Below, piece after piece: positions 8,606 through 18,069 of a DNA stretch of 64,000 nucleotides. Both the position numbers and the translations under genes were made by a program. The stretch's first letter is position 1, and every line of letters starts with the position of its first letter. Under the pieces are notes generated by a model that made no database searches, was not told the origin of the DNA, and saw only the letters and a list, made by a program, of their open reading frames with translations. The stretch comes from G11 sp947167445 (lineage in GTDB: Bacteria; Bacillota; Clostridia; Lachnospirales; Lachnospiraceae), in contig CAMVID010000009.1 in NCBI GenBank assembly GCA_947167445.1, positions 1 through 64,000 on the forward strand. The letters run 5' to 3'.

Positions 8606-11600
8606 ATGCGATACACTTTAGGTATTGATATAGGCTCCACCACAGTTAAAATAGCGGTGCTTGATGAGAATAACAAGCTCCTCTTTTCAGATTATAAGAG
8701 ACATTTTGCAGACATCAGAAAGACTCTCCAGGATTTGCTGAAGTTATGTTATGACGCATTGGGAGACATTACTGTTCATCCCATGATCACAGGGTCAGGC
8801 GGCTTAACTTTGGCCAATCATCTTGAAGTTCCCTTTACCCAGGAAGTTATAGCAGTTGCCACTTCTCTTAAGGTCTTTGCGCCCAAAACCGACGTAGCCA
8901 TCGAGCTCGGCGGTGAGGATGCAAAGATTATTTACTTTGAAGGGGGCAATGTTGAACAGAGAATGAACGGAATCTGTGCCGGCGGTACAGGTTCATTTAT
9001 CGACCAGATGGCATCCCTTATTCAGACTGATGCCGCCGGTCTTAATGAGTATGCCAAGGATTACAAATCTTTGTATACCATTGCTGCTCGTTGCGGCGTA
9101 TTTGCCAAGACAGATATTCAGCCCTTGATTAATGAGGGTGCCACAAAGGAAGACTTATCCGCTTCTATTTTCCAGGCCGTTGTTAACCAGACCATTTCAG
9201 GTCTTGCCTGCGGAAAGCCCATAAGAGGCCATGTTGCTTTCCTTGGCGGTCCTCTTCACTTCCTTACGGAATTGAAGGCTGCATTTATAAGAACTTTGAA
9301 GCTCGATGCGGAGCATACAATCGAGCTAGAGAACTCCCATCTTTTCGCTGCCATGGGTTCAGCCATGAATGCCAAGGATGATTGCCACTACACCATGAAG
9401 GAAATGGTTGATAAGCTTTCATCCGACATCAAGATGGAGTTTGAGGTTGCCAGAATGGAGCCTCTTTTCGCCAACGAAGAAGAATATGAGAAATTCAAGG
9501 TCCGCCATAGCATTCACCATGTTAAGACTGCCGATCTTGCCTCATATAAGGGCAATGCTTACCTCGGAATCGATGCCGGTTCCACAACCACTAAGATAGC
9601 ACTTGTTTCCGAAGGCGGAGACTTATTATATTCCTTCTACAGCTCCAATGACGGTTCTCCCTTAAGCACCGCCATAAGATCCTTTAAGGAGATAGAGAAG
9701 ATTTTACCCCCTGATGTAAAGATAGTCAGAGCCTGCTCCACAGGTTACGGTGAGGCACTTATGAAAGCCGCTTTCCTCCTTGACGATGGAGAGGTTGAGA
9801 CTGTGGCTCACTACTATGCTGCCGCATTCTTTAACCCCAAAGTTGACTGCATCCTTGACATCGGCGGTCAGGACATGAAGTGCATCAAAATCAAGAATCA
9901 GACCGTTGATTCCGTAATGCTTAACGAGGCATGCTCGTCGGGCTGCGGTTCCTTTATAGAAACTTTTGCGAAGTCTCTTAATTATTCAGTGGAAGATTTC
10001 GCAGGGGAAGCTTTGTTTGCAAAGCACCCCATCGACCTCGGTACCCGTTGTACCGTATTTATGAATTCAAAAGTAAAACAGGCGCAAAAGGAAGGTGCAA
10101 GCGTTGCAGACATTTCCGCAGGTCTTGCCTATTCCGTTATTAAGAATGCCCTGTTTAAGGTTATAAAGGTTTCCGACGCTTCAGAACTCGGAAAAGAAAT
10201 TGTTGTCCAGGGCGGAACCTTCTATAACGATGCCGTTCTTCGCTCCTTTGAAAAGATTGCCGGCTGTGAAGCTATAAGGCCCGACATTGCAGGTATCATG
10301 GGTGCTTTCGGAGCCGCTCTTATTGCAAGAGAGCGTTTCAGCGAAGGCTATGAAACCACAATGCTTACCTTCGAACAGATCAATGCTCTTAAGTTCGAGA
10401 CTTCCATGGCCAAGTGCAAGGGCTGTACCAACTCCTGCCGTCTCACCATCAACAAATTCTCCGGCGGACGTCAGTTTATTTCCGGAAATCGCTGTGAAAG
10501 AGGTCTTGGCAAGGAGAAGAACAAGAACAACATTCCAAATCTTTTTGAATATAAGCTTAAGAGATACTTCTCATACGAGCCTTTGGAAGCCGATGAAGCA
10601 AGAAGAGGAACTGTGGGCATTCCAAGAGTTCTTAATATGTATGATAACTATCCCTTCTGGCATACATTCTTTACAGAACTTGGCTACAGGGTAATTCTTT
10701 CACCTGTTTCGAACCGTAAAATTTATGAGCTCGGAATCGAGTCCATTCCCAGCGAATCTGAGTGCTATCCTGCGAAGCTGGCACACGGACATGTGGAATG
10801 GCTTATAAAGCAGAATCCCGATTTCATCTTCTACCCTGCCGTATTCTATGAAAGAAATGAATTCAAGGATGCAAATAACCACTATAACTGTCCCATCGTT
10901 ACTTCTTACTCTGAGAATATTAGGAACAACGTAGAGGCCATATGCCACGGTGAGGTTAAGTTCAGAAATCCCTTCCTTTCATTCTCAAGCAAGGAAACCG
11001 TTGAAATAGCCCTGGTTAAAGAATTCAAAGAACTTCCCGCATCTGAAGTCAAGGAAGCCATTGCCAAGGCCTGGGATGAGTTAAATAACGCTCGTAACGA
11101 TATGCGAAAGAAGGGCGAAGAAGTTCTTAAATATATGGAGGACAACCATATTCGAGGCATCGTCCTTGCAGGTCGTCCCTATCATATTGACCCTGAGATT
11201 AATCACGGTATTCCTGAACTTATTAACAGCTATAACATTGCTGTACTCACTGAGGATTCAGTTTCACATCTTGCTCCTCCGGAAAGACCTCTTATTGTAT
11301 CCGATCAGTGGATGTATCACTCAAGGCTCTATGCCGCAGCAAACTATGTAACAAAGAGAGATGACCTGGATTTAATTCAGCTTAACTCCTTCGGCTGCGG
11401 ACTTGATGCTGTTACCACCGATCAGGTAAACGATATTCTTTCTGCATCTGACAAGATTTATACCTGTCTTAAGATTGATGAAGTCAACAACCTGGGAGCC
11501 GCAAGGATCAGAGTCAGATCCCTTATTGCCGCTCTTAAGGTAAAGGAGAAAAAGGGCGAAGTCAGAAAGCTCGGTTCCTCAGCATACCACAGGGTATATT

Positions 11601-12856
11601 TCACCGAGGACATGAGAAAGAACTACACCATTCTCTGCCCCCAGATGTCACCTATACATTTCGACCTTATAGGCCCCGCTTTCAACTCCTGCGGATATAA
11701 CCTGGTTGTCCTTAACAACGACAACCGTTCCGCCATTGATACAGGCTTAAAATACGTTAATAATGACGCGTGTTATCCTTCCCTTCTTGTGGTGGGACAG
11801 ATTATGTCGGCCCTTAATTCAGGCAAGTATGACCTGGAAAGAACCGCAGTTGTCATGAGTCAGACCGGCGGCGGATGTCGTGCCACAAACTATATCGGTT
11901 TCATCAGAAGAGCCTTAAGAAAAGCAGGAATGGAACAGATTCCGGTTATTTCTCTCAACTTAAGTAAGCTTGAGAGCAATCCGGGATTCAAGATTGGCAT
12001 TCACATGCTCTATCGTATCTGCCTCGCTGCAGAGTTCGGTGATATATTCATGAAGTGTGTCTACAGAATGCGTCCTTACGAATTAAACAAGGGCAGCGTT
12101 GATGCTCTACACGAAAAATGGCTTAAGAAGTGTAATGAATTCCTTGTAGGCAAGCACCTGTCTCTCTTTAAATTCAACAAGATGTGCCGTCAGATTATTC
12201 GAGAATTTGATGCCATCCCTATTGATGAAGAGCTTAAGAAACCCAGAGTCGGTGTAGTTGGAGAAATCCTTGTTAAGTACTCACCCACAGGCAATAACCA
12301 TCTGGTGGAGCTTCTTGAAGCAGAAGGTGCCGAAGCGGTAGTTCCTGAGCTAGCGGACTTCCTTCTCTACTGTTTCTACGACCAGATATTTAAGGCCGAG
12401 TACCTCGGTACGTCCAAGAGATCCTCCAATGTGAGCAAGCTTGGTATCTGGGCAATAGAAAGGCTTAGAGGCGCCGCAAGTGATGAGTTCAAACAGAGCA
12501 CTCACTTCCTGCCTCCCGCTGATATTTATGAGACAGCCAAAGCAGCTTCAGAGATTGTGTCCTTAGGTAACCAGACAGGTGAGGGATGGTTCTTGACCGG
12601 TGAAATGCTTGAGCTCATTCACAACGATACGCCAAACATCGTATGCACACAGCCCTTTGGCTGTCTTCCCAACCACGTAGTTGGAAAAGGTGTTATTAAG
12701 GAGCTTAGACGTCGCCATCCCGAATCAAACATCGTAGCCATCGATTACGATCCCGGTGCCAGCGAGGTTAACCAGCTTAATCGAATCAAACTGATGCTTT
12801 CCACCGCATATAACAACTTAAATTCAGAAGATAAAGAAGAAAAGAGGCTGGGTTAA
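8606..12856 (+). CDS. Large acyl-CoA dehydratase activase-related protein (BadF/BadG/BcrA/BcrD domains plus dehydratase-like region)
   Basis: 1416 residues, the usual size for this fused family. Two ASKHA ATPase domains open with GIDIGSTTVK (near residue 6) and GIDAGSTTTK (near residue 324). In the first, Cys124 (NGICAGGTGS) and Cys163 (AARCGVF) match the cysteines that hold a bridging [4Fe-4S] cluster in HgdC-type activators; the second repeats this with NEACSSGCGSF. A Cys-rich segment (KCKGCTNSCRLT) and a DUF2229/HgdB-like dehydratase region follow to the end. Activators use ATP to push one electron into a 2-hydroxyacyl-CoA dehydratase, but the substrate of these giant fusions is not established. 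GAAGGA precedes the ATG, and a terminator overlaps the stop. Confidence 0.92.
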   Translation: MRYTLGIDIGSTTVKIAVLDENNKLLFSDYKRHFADIRKTLQDLLKLCYDALGDITVHPMITGSGGLTLANHLEVPFTQEVIAVATSLKVFAPKTDVAIELGGEDAKIIYFEGGNVEQRMNGICAGGTGSFIDQMASLIQTDAAGLNEYAKDYKSLYTIAARCGVFAKTDIQPLINEGATKEDLSASIFQAVVNQTISGLACGKPIRGHVAFLGGPLHFLTELKAAFIRTLKLDAEHTIELENSHLFAAMGSAMNAKDDCHYTMKEMVDKLSSDIKMEFEVARMEPLFANEEEYEKFKVRHSIHHVKTADLASYKGNAYLGIDAGSTTTKIALVSEGGDLLYSFYSSNDGSPLSTAIRSFKEIEKILPPDVKIVRACSTGYGEALMKAAFLLDDGEVETVAHYYAAAFFNPKVDCILDIGGQDMKCIKIKNQTVDSVMLNEACSSGCGSFIETFAKSLNYSVEDFAGEALFAKHPIDLGTRCTVFMNSKVKQAQKEGASVADISAGLAYSVIKNALFKVIKVSDASELGKEIVVQGGTFYNDAVLRSFEKIAGCEAIRPDIAGIMGAFGAALIARERFSEGYETTMLTFEQINALKFETSMAKCKGCTNSCRLTINKFSGGRQFISGNRCERGLGKEKNKNNIPNLFEYKLKRYFSYEPLEADEARRGTVGIPRVLNMYDNYPFWHTFFTELGYRVILSPVSNRKIYELGIESIPSESECYPAKLAHGHVEWLIKQNPDFIFYPAVFYERNEFKDANNHYNCPIVTSYSENIRNNVEAICHGEVKFRNPFLSFSSKETVEIALVKEFKELPASEVKEAIAKAWDELNNARNDMRKKGEEVLKYMEDNHIRGIVLAGRPYHIDPEINHGIPELINSYNIAVLTEDSVSHLAPPERPLIVSDQWMYHSRLYAAANYVTKRDDLDLIQLNSFGCGLDAVTTDQVNDILSASDKIYTCLKIDEVNNLGAARIRVRSLIAALKVKEKKGEVRKLGSSAYHRVYFTEDMRKNYTILCPQMSPIHFDLIGPAFNSCGYNLVVLNNDNRSAIDTGLKYVNNDACYPSLLVVGQIMSALNSGKYDLERTAVVMSQTGGGCRATNYIGFIRRALRKAGMEQIPVISLNLSKLESNPGFKIGIHMLYRICLAAEFGDIFMKCVYRMRPYELNKGSVDALHEKWLKKCNEFLVGKHLSLFKFNKMCRQIIREFDAIPIDEELKKPRVGVVGEILVKYSPTGNNHLVELLEAEGAEAVVPELADFLLYCFYDQIFKAEYLGTSKRSSNVSKLGIWAIERLRGAASDEFKQSTHFLPPADIYETAKAASEIVSLGNQTGEGWFLTGEMLELIHNDTPNIVCTQPFGCLPNHVVGKGVIKELRRRHPESNIVAIDYDPGASEVNQLNRIKLMLSTAYNNLNSEDKEEKRLG

Positions 12857-12874
12857 TCCCAACCTCTTCTTTTT
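12842..12874 (+). terminator. Rho-independent terminator overlapping the activase stop codon
   Basis: The stem AAGAGGCTGGG / CCCAACCTCTT has one C/A mismatch and is followed by CTTTTT. The stop codon TAA (12854-12856) is in the loop. The A-rich bases upstream could let it also stop transcripts of the convergent serine hydrolase gene. Confidence 0.85.
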
Positions 12875-15083
12875 ATCCATACACTATCTCAACTATCTCT
12901 TCAGGCTCCTCGCTGAATATATCAAGGCCCGTAACTTGAATGATATTAAAGCCGTTTCTCGAAACTTTGCTTATATCTATCATGTACTCTTCAGTGGGAT
13001 TGTCTTTAATCTGTGAGCAATCCACCTCGTATCCGTTTACGAAAATTCTAAGGTTACCAATCTTCTCCGGTTCCAAAACCCGAACTGCAAACTGGCCATA
13101 GCCTTCTGCAATGTCATAGCATGTGGTACACTGAGCAATCATGTTTGCCATAACCGTGTCGCCTCTTGGTGAAGGGAAGGAAACTCGTGGTTTATTTTCA
13201 TAATCATCCCAAGCGGAAATATTGGTGGGAAGCACCTCAAATTCTCCGTAACTTGGAGTAAAATCCGAAGCCTCCAGAGATTTAAATCTATCTATCAAGC
13301 CCGGCAGTTTCTGTCGTAAAGCATCCAAAGATTTAGGATGAGTGGCCTTCTCTTCCGCCCTTAATAACAGGGTCTCAGCTGCTTTAATTCCACCATCTTT
13401 AAGCACTGAATTCTTTCTTTCCTCCGCTCTCTTTAAAAGCGTCTCAACCCAGGCAACAGCATCCGTTACATGGGGCCATTCATCATATTTATCATAGTGT
13501 GGCTCCAAAGATCTTATTCTCTGGTTAACCATCTCCACAAGCAAAGCATCAATCGATGCATCATTATTGGAATTTAATGCCTCATATATAAGGTTCGGTG
13601 TAAGTCCAAGACTTCCCATGGAGACATTGTTTCCGACGAAATCATTACCGTTTTTCATCCTGTTTATTACAGGTGAATTCTTTGTACTTGCAAGATAAAC
13701 AATAATTAGTTTCTTATCCGGATCAATCAGTGTAATGGTTCCTGTCCAGCCTGTATGTCCAAAGGTTCCAATGGAAGATTCCAGGCCAAAATAGTTTGTT
13801 CTTCCCGGGTTATCATTACTGTCTTTTAGCCACCAACCAAGGCCCCAGTCAAGAGTTTCGGGATCCACAGGCGCAGTAAACATATCTATAGTGCTTTGGT
13901 CGAAGAACTGCTCTTCTCCCCAGCCACCGCCGTTAATCATCACCTGGCATAGCTTTGCAAGTTCCCTTGCGCTTCCAAAAAGTCCAGCATGTCCCGATAC
14001 ACCATCCATGCAGTAGTAGGCTTTCTCATCATGAACCTCGCCCCAGACAGTCTCTCTTCTCACATTGTCATATATGAATCTTCCCTGTCTGGTGTTACCA
14101 TTAAGTTCCGTTGCTGCGCAATCTTCCTTTGAAAAGCCATTCTCGAGGGGATTGAAAGTCATGTGAGTAAGTCCCATCTTGTCATAGAACTCTTCTTTCA
14201 CATACTCATCAAGCCTTTTGCCTGTAATCTTTTCAACTATAAAGCCAAGAATCATGTAATCAACGTCAGAATACTCTCTCTCGGTTCCAGGCTCATATTT
14301 AAGGGGAGTATCTATAATCTTTGAAAGAATCTCATTTCTGTCCTGGCAAAAAAGATCAGGATACTGCTTAATCATGGCAGCATCATTGTTATGATAGCAA
14401 GGATCCGCAGGAAAACCTGCCTGATGAGACAAAAGGTCAGATACTTTAATCTCGGTCTTTCCCTTTATCTGGTCATCTCCCTCCCTGTCCTTAAATTCGG
14501 GAATATACTCACATACTCTCTTATGGATATCCAATTTGCCATCATAAACCAGCTTCTGAACAGCAAAATTTGTGGCAAACATCTTGGTATTGGATGCCAG
14601 GTCAAACATGGTATCCGATGTTATGGGAGCAGACGATTTATCTACATAAGCATCCGAAAGGATATTGCCCTCACTGTCAATCTGTGGGGCAACATAGCCG
14701 TTTGTAACACCCCAGGCCTTATCTACAACCAGTTTTCCGTCTTTTATTACAGCCAGCTGAGCCCCTGAAAAGCCATAGTCCATCTGAACTTCCATCATGT
14801 CGTCAATAAGCTTAAGGGTATTGGTGTTAAATCCCACTTCCTCCGGTGTTCCTGCAGTAACGGTCTGATAAGTTTCCGAAAGAGCAGTTTCCTCGGTTTG
14901 GGATAATTCTGAGTTTTCTGCAGAATTTAAGTCTTCCGCATCTTCACCCCCAACTGACTCCCATTCTATTCCGTCTTTGCCTGTCTCGGATGATTTTCCA
15001 AGGCTGCAGCCTGAAACTGTCAATGCTGATGCCAGTGCAAATACAAAAGCGTAATTAATTAAACCTTGTTTTAATTTATGCAT
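12873..15083 (-). CDS. Beta-lactamase-family serine hydrolase lipoprotein
   Basis: 736 residues from ATG 15083; the longer reading uses a TTG two codons earlier. A lipoprotein signal ends at Cys26 (LTVSGC). The penicillin-binding fold shows SxxK as Ser164-Lys167 (LASNTK), a second motif YSD in place of YxN (REYSDVDYM), and HTG as the third motif (GHTGWTGT). These are the marks of class C-like esterases, DD-peptidases and related hydrolases. About 200 extra residues follow the catalytic domain, with a helical part and a final beta-rich part. It is the last gene of an exported three-gene operon, 7 nt after the PIG-L gene, and probably acts at the cell surface on envelope material. Confidence 0.85.
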   Translation of the reverse strand: MHKLKQGLINYAFVFALASALTVSGCSLGKSSETGKDGIEWESVGGEDAEDLNSAENSELSQTEETALSETYQTVTAGTPEEVGFNTNTLKLIDDMMEVQMDYGFSGAQLAVIKDGKLVVDKAWGVTNGYVAPQIDSEGNILSDAYVDKSSAPITSDTMFDLASNTKMFATNFAVQKLVYDGKLDIHKRVCEYIPEFKDREGDDQIKGKTEIKVSDLLSHQAGFPADPCYHNNDAAMIKQYPDLFCQDRNEILSKIIDTPLKYEPGTEREYSDVDYMILGFIVEKITGKRLDEYVKEEFYDKMGLTHMTFNPLENGFSKEDCAATELNGNTRQGRFIYDNVRRETVWGEVHDEKAYYCMDGVSGHAGLFGSARELAKLCQVMINGGGWGEEQFFDQSTIDMFTAPVDPETLDWGLGWWLKDSNDNPGRTNYFGLESSIGTFGHTGWTGTITLIDPDKKLIIVYLASTKNSPVINRMKNGNDFVGNNVSMGSLGLTPNLIYEALNSNNDASIDALLVEMVNQRIRSLEPHYDKYDEWPHVTDAVAWVETLLKRAEERKNSVLKDGGIKAAETLLLRAEEKATHPKSLDALRQKLPGLIDRFKSLEASDFTPSYGEFEVLPTNISAWDDYENKPRVSFPSPRGDTVMANMIAQCTTCYDIAEGYGQFAVRVLEPEKIGNLRIFVNGYEVDCSQIKDNPTEEYMIDISKVSRNGFNIIQVTGLDIFSEEPEEIVEIVYG

Positions 15084-15090
15084 CCCCAAT

Positions 15091-16548
15091 TTATCTCTTT
15101 CTTCTGTGTCGACGTCTTCTTGAACGTCTTACAGAGGTCATTACAACTATTGTTACAGCGCCAAGAATAACAAGGGCAAGAACAGCAATAAGCACAATTG
15201 TAACTATGTTGGAAGCGCTCTTTTTCTCTTCTTCCTTCTTCTGTTCTTCCTCTTCTATGGCCTTCTGTTCTTCCTGTTGTGCCTTAATCCTAGCCTCTTC
15301 TTCGGCTTTCCTCTTTTCCTCTTCCTCTAAAGCTATACGCTCTTCCTCCTCTTGTACCGCGTAGGTCTTAAGATTCTCCATCAAGTCATTTCCGGCGGTA
15401 TCAGGTCCTACATTTGTCCTGTATAAGCCAAACAAACCACAATCGTAATCACTATGAAGAGTTCTGTCAGCGTTAGGATCAAAGCTATCAGCCACCTTAA
15501 AGTCACACCACTGCTGTGATACATGCTTCTTATAGGCTTCGTCTACGATTTCAAAAGCTGTTTTGCCTCCAAAGGCATCAATAGGGTGTCTCAAATCAAG
15601 TTTAATCTGATTCTCAGAATATAAGTGAAAATATGCCTTAGGAACATCCCATGTGCCGTATAAACTTGCAGATTCTGCATCAAAGCTATCGTCTTTTGCA
15701 AGTTCTAATGCATTTTTAACACTTTCGGCTGTCAATCTATGGAATCCATGACCATATTCACCATCAAAATCATGGGTAACAGTTACCTGAGGTTTAAATC
15801 TTCTCATGCACTTAGCTGCGAAGGCAGTCATATCATCTTCACTGTATTTGGTCTTGGCATCCTCAAGATTACTGCAGTATACATCAGGAAAATCTCCGCA
15901 CACAGGATAATGGGTAACTCCACAGTGCCAGATTCCATCAAGTTTTTCATGTTCTCTTATAGGAGTTGTAGTCCAAAACTCCGCCATATAGGCAAGCTGA
16001 ACATCTGCGTTATACTCTGCGGAATAGGTGGCCAAAACACCACCGAGAAACAGAATTTCATCGTCCGCATGGGATGAAAAAGCAAGGATATCGGCTCTCT
16101 CGCAGGGAGGCTGCCATACCTGCACATCCTTTGGTAAATCGCCTTCACTGTACGCGGTTATATAACAGATAGTAGATTCAGATGTAAAATTCATCTTAAT
16201 CTCATTTGCCGTATTCGTTAATTCAACATATTCATGCAGGAATCCATTTTCACCGCAGTTAAGGCTTTCACCGTTTGCTTCCAATGTCCAGGGGTTTGGA
16301 ATCCTGTTCCAGGCTATATAGAGGCCTTTAATCCCCTCATCTGAGGAAATGGTTACGGAATCGCCTGCTGACAACTTGGTGACTGAATTATAGCTTCCAT
16401 CCAACAGATTTCCGCTGCCTGCGCCATTTGAAATTGATACATTAAGGTTAAGTGTATGTGCCTCTGCGGCTTTAGCTACGAGGCCGGGCATGCAAAGAAT
16501 AAGCACCAATGGCAAAACGAACTTACAAACATTAATAAACTTTCTCAT
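15091..16548 (-). CDS. Membrane-anchored PIG-L/LmbE family deacetylase
   Basis: 485 residues. A signal peptide ends near AKAAEA. The motif SHADDEILFLGG near residue 156 is the (P/A)HxDDE zinc site of PIG-L/LmbE N-acetylglucosaminyl deacetylases, and a later THDFDGEYGHGFH segment supplies the conserved distal His residues. The first ~140 residues form a separate beta-rich domain. A Glu/Lys-rich coiled coil (about 400-445) leads to one transmembrane helix and a basic tail. The catalytic domain is therefore outside the cell and tethered. It likely deacetylates an amino sugar in the envelope or a glycan; the substrate is unknown. GAAGGA precedes the ATG. Confidence 0.88.
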   Translation of the reverse strand: MRKFINVCKFVLPLVLILCMPGLVAKAAEAHTLNLNVSISNGAGSGNLLDGSYNSVTKLSAGDSVTISSDEGIKGLYIAWNRIPNPWTLEANGESLNCGENGFLHEYVELTNTANEIKMNFTSESTICYITAYSEGDLPKDVQVWQPPCERADILAFSSHADDEILFLGGVLATYSAEYNADVQLAYMAEFWTTTPIREHEKLDGIWHCGVTHYPVCGDFPDVYCSNLEDAKTKYSEDDMTAFAAKCMRRFKPQVTVTHDFDGEYGHGFHRLTAESVKNALELAKDDSFDAESASLYGTWDVPKAYFHLYSENQIKLDLRHPIDAFGGKTAFEIVDEAYKKHVSQQWCDFKVADSFDPNADRTLHSDYDCGLFGLYRTNVGPDTAGNDLMENLKTYAVQEEEERIALEEEEKRKAEEEARIKAQQEEQKAIEEEEQKKEEEKKSASNIVTIVLIAVLALVILGAVTIVVMTSVRRSRRRRHRRKR

Positions 16549-16553
16549 TAAAT

Positions 16554-17951
16554 CTATTTCCTTCTTCCGTGTTTCTTTCCGGATTTTAGTATTACTCTAA
16601 AGGCAATAATGGTGATAACCACAGCCGCAATCAAAAGTACAATCAGTAAAATGGAGCCTATGCTTCCCACAAATGTCACCGAACTGCCTGTAGGGCCATC
16701 CTCTCCTTCTCTGGACTCCTCCTTTACTTCAGGAGAAGGTGTTGGAGTGGGTGTAAGCTTATCTATTGATGTGTAAACTTCTGCGCCACAGGCCTTACAA
16801 ATCTTCTTCTCAAGTCCCGTAGCATCAAGTGTAGGTGCTATAGTCTCCTCACCCTCACCAAGGTCATGCACCTTTAAAGTATAAGAATCCTTATAGGAAT
16901 ACCCGTCTGTAGGGCAGGTATGCAAGGTATAGCCAAAGGTTTCATGAGTGCCTTCTATAACTTCCGTTGTAAAGTTTGCCTCATCTGTACCGCAATCTCC
17001 GTGAGGATAAAGATCCTTGGAATAATCATTGGTTTCATTTCTGAAAATGCTTTTATCAGGAGCTGAGCAACCCGAAAATGCATAAGTCCAGTTCAAAACC
17101 TCACCGTTGACAGGATCACAATATGCTCTTCTGTTGGTGTTATCTTCAAAGAAGAATATCTTGCTGTCCTGACTTACTCTTACATTGGTTATATAGCCTG
17201 CATACTCGAATCCCGCAGGATAGAGGCCATACATGCCAACCATTCCACCACTGTGAACATATCCGTGGTCTGATACATAGCCCTTAAGGTTAATATCATC
17301 ATTATCAAGATCAATGTATCCTGCAGCGTAAGCACCACCAAGGAATTCCTCATCTCTTGTAGATGCGTCAAGATCCACATTAACCAGAGTTGTCTCAGCC
17401 TTGGTATTAACAATCTTTCCGTTGCCGAATCCAACGATTCCGCCGACACCAAACATGGCTCCTTTAACATGCAAAGAAGCATTTCCCTCTATAACGCAGT
17501 TATCAATTGTGCCTCCGTCCATGTAGCCCGCAATGGTTCCGACAAAGCAATCCTTCTCTATGTTTACGTCTACATTGATTCCGTATAGGCCCAAATTTTT
17601 GACAGTACCATTCTCAATACACCCGAAAAGTCCCGAGAAAACAGTATCGTAAGTCTTCATGTTTCCGTCGTAGGTAGTTCTGACTCCCTCTGAAACTTCA
17701 GTGATATTAAGATTAAGTAACCCATGTCCCTCTCCGTCCAATGTTCCGGAGAAATCAAAGGGTACCCATTCCTCGCCCAAACAGTCTATATCATTCTTAA
17801 GAACATAATCTCCGGAAGGATTATCCTTCATGGATTTCAAATCCTCGAAAGTGTAAATGTTTACTGCTTCTGCCGCTTCACCTCTAATGGGGAACGATAA
17901 AATAACTCCCGCTATTAATACGGCGAATGCCCATTTTGCAATACTTTTCAT
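16554..17951 (-). CDS. Exported surface protein with beta-solenoid (GLUG-like) region and C-terminal membrane anchor
   Basis: 465 residues from ATG 17951; GGAG lies 12 nt upstream, and a GTG 11 codons earlier is less likely. A signal peptide ends near RGEAAEA. Repeated segments such as GTVKNLGLYGINV and GTIDNCVIEGNA resemble GLUG beta-helix repeats of cell-surface proteins. Near the C-terminus an ATGLEKKICKACGAEV segment resembles a short Cys-containing repeat of clostridial surface proteins. It is followed by a TPTPTPSP linker, one transmembrane helix and a basic tail. It is first in the operon with the deacetylase and serine hydrolase. No enzymatic residues are recognised, so a binding or structural role is likely. 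Confidence 0.78.
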   Translation of the reverse strand: MKSIAKWAFAVLIAGVILSFPIRGEAAEAVNIYTFEDLKSMKDNPSGDYVLKNDIDCLGEEWVPFDFSGTLDGEGHGLLNLNITEVSEGVRTTYDGNMKTYDTVFSGLFGCIENGTVKNLGLYGINVDVNIEKDCFVGTIAGYMDGGTIDNCVIEGNASLHVKGAMFGVGGIVGFGNGKIVNTKAETTLVNVDLDASTRDEEFLGGAYAAGYIDLDNDDINLKGYVSDHGYVHSGGMVGMYGLYPAGFEYAGYITNVRVSQDSKIFFFEDNTNRRAYCDPVNGEVLNWTYAFSGCSAPDKSIFRNETNDYSKDLYPHGDCGTDEANFTTEVIEGTHETFGYTLHTCPTDGYSYKDSYTLKVHDLGEGEETIAPTLDATGLEKKICKACGAEVYTSIDKLTPTPTPSPEVKEESREGEDGPTGSSVTFVGSIGSILLIVLLIAAVVITIIAFRVILKSGKKHGRRK

Positions 17952-18020
17952 CTTTGTTAATATCTCCTGATTTACTAAACTCACTTCTACTATTCTACCA
18001 CATATAAAGCATCATAAACG

Positions 18021-18055
18021 AAAAAAATGCCCGAAGCGAACAAATCACTTCGGGC
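18021..18055 (-). terminator. Rho-independent terminator after pnp
   Basis: On the minus strand the perfect 8-bp stem GCCCGAAG / CTTCGGGC with an 11-nt loop is followed by ATTTTTTT. It ends the rpsO-pnp unit. Confidence 0.92.
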
Positions 18056-18069
18056 AAATTCTATTAATT

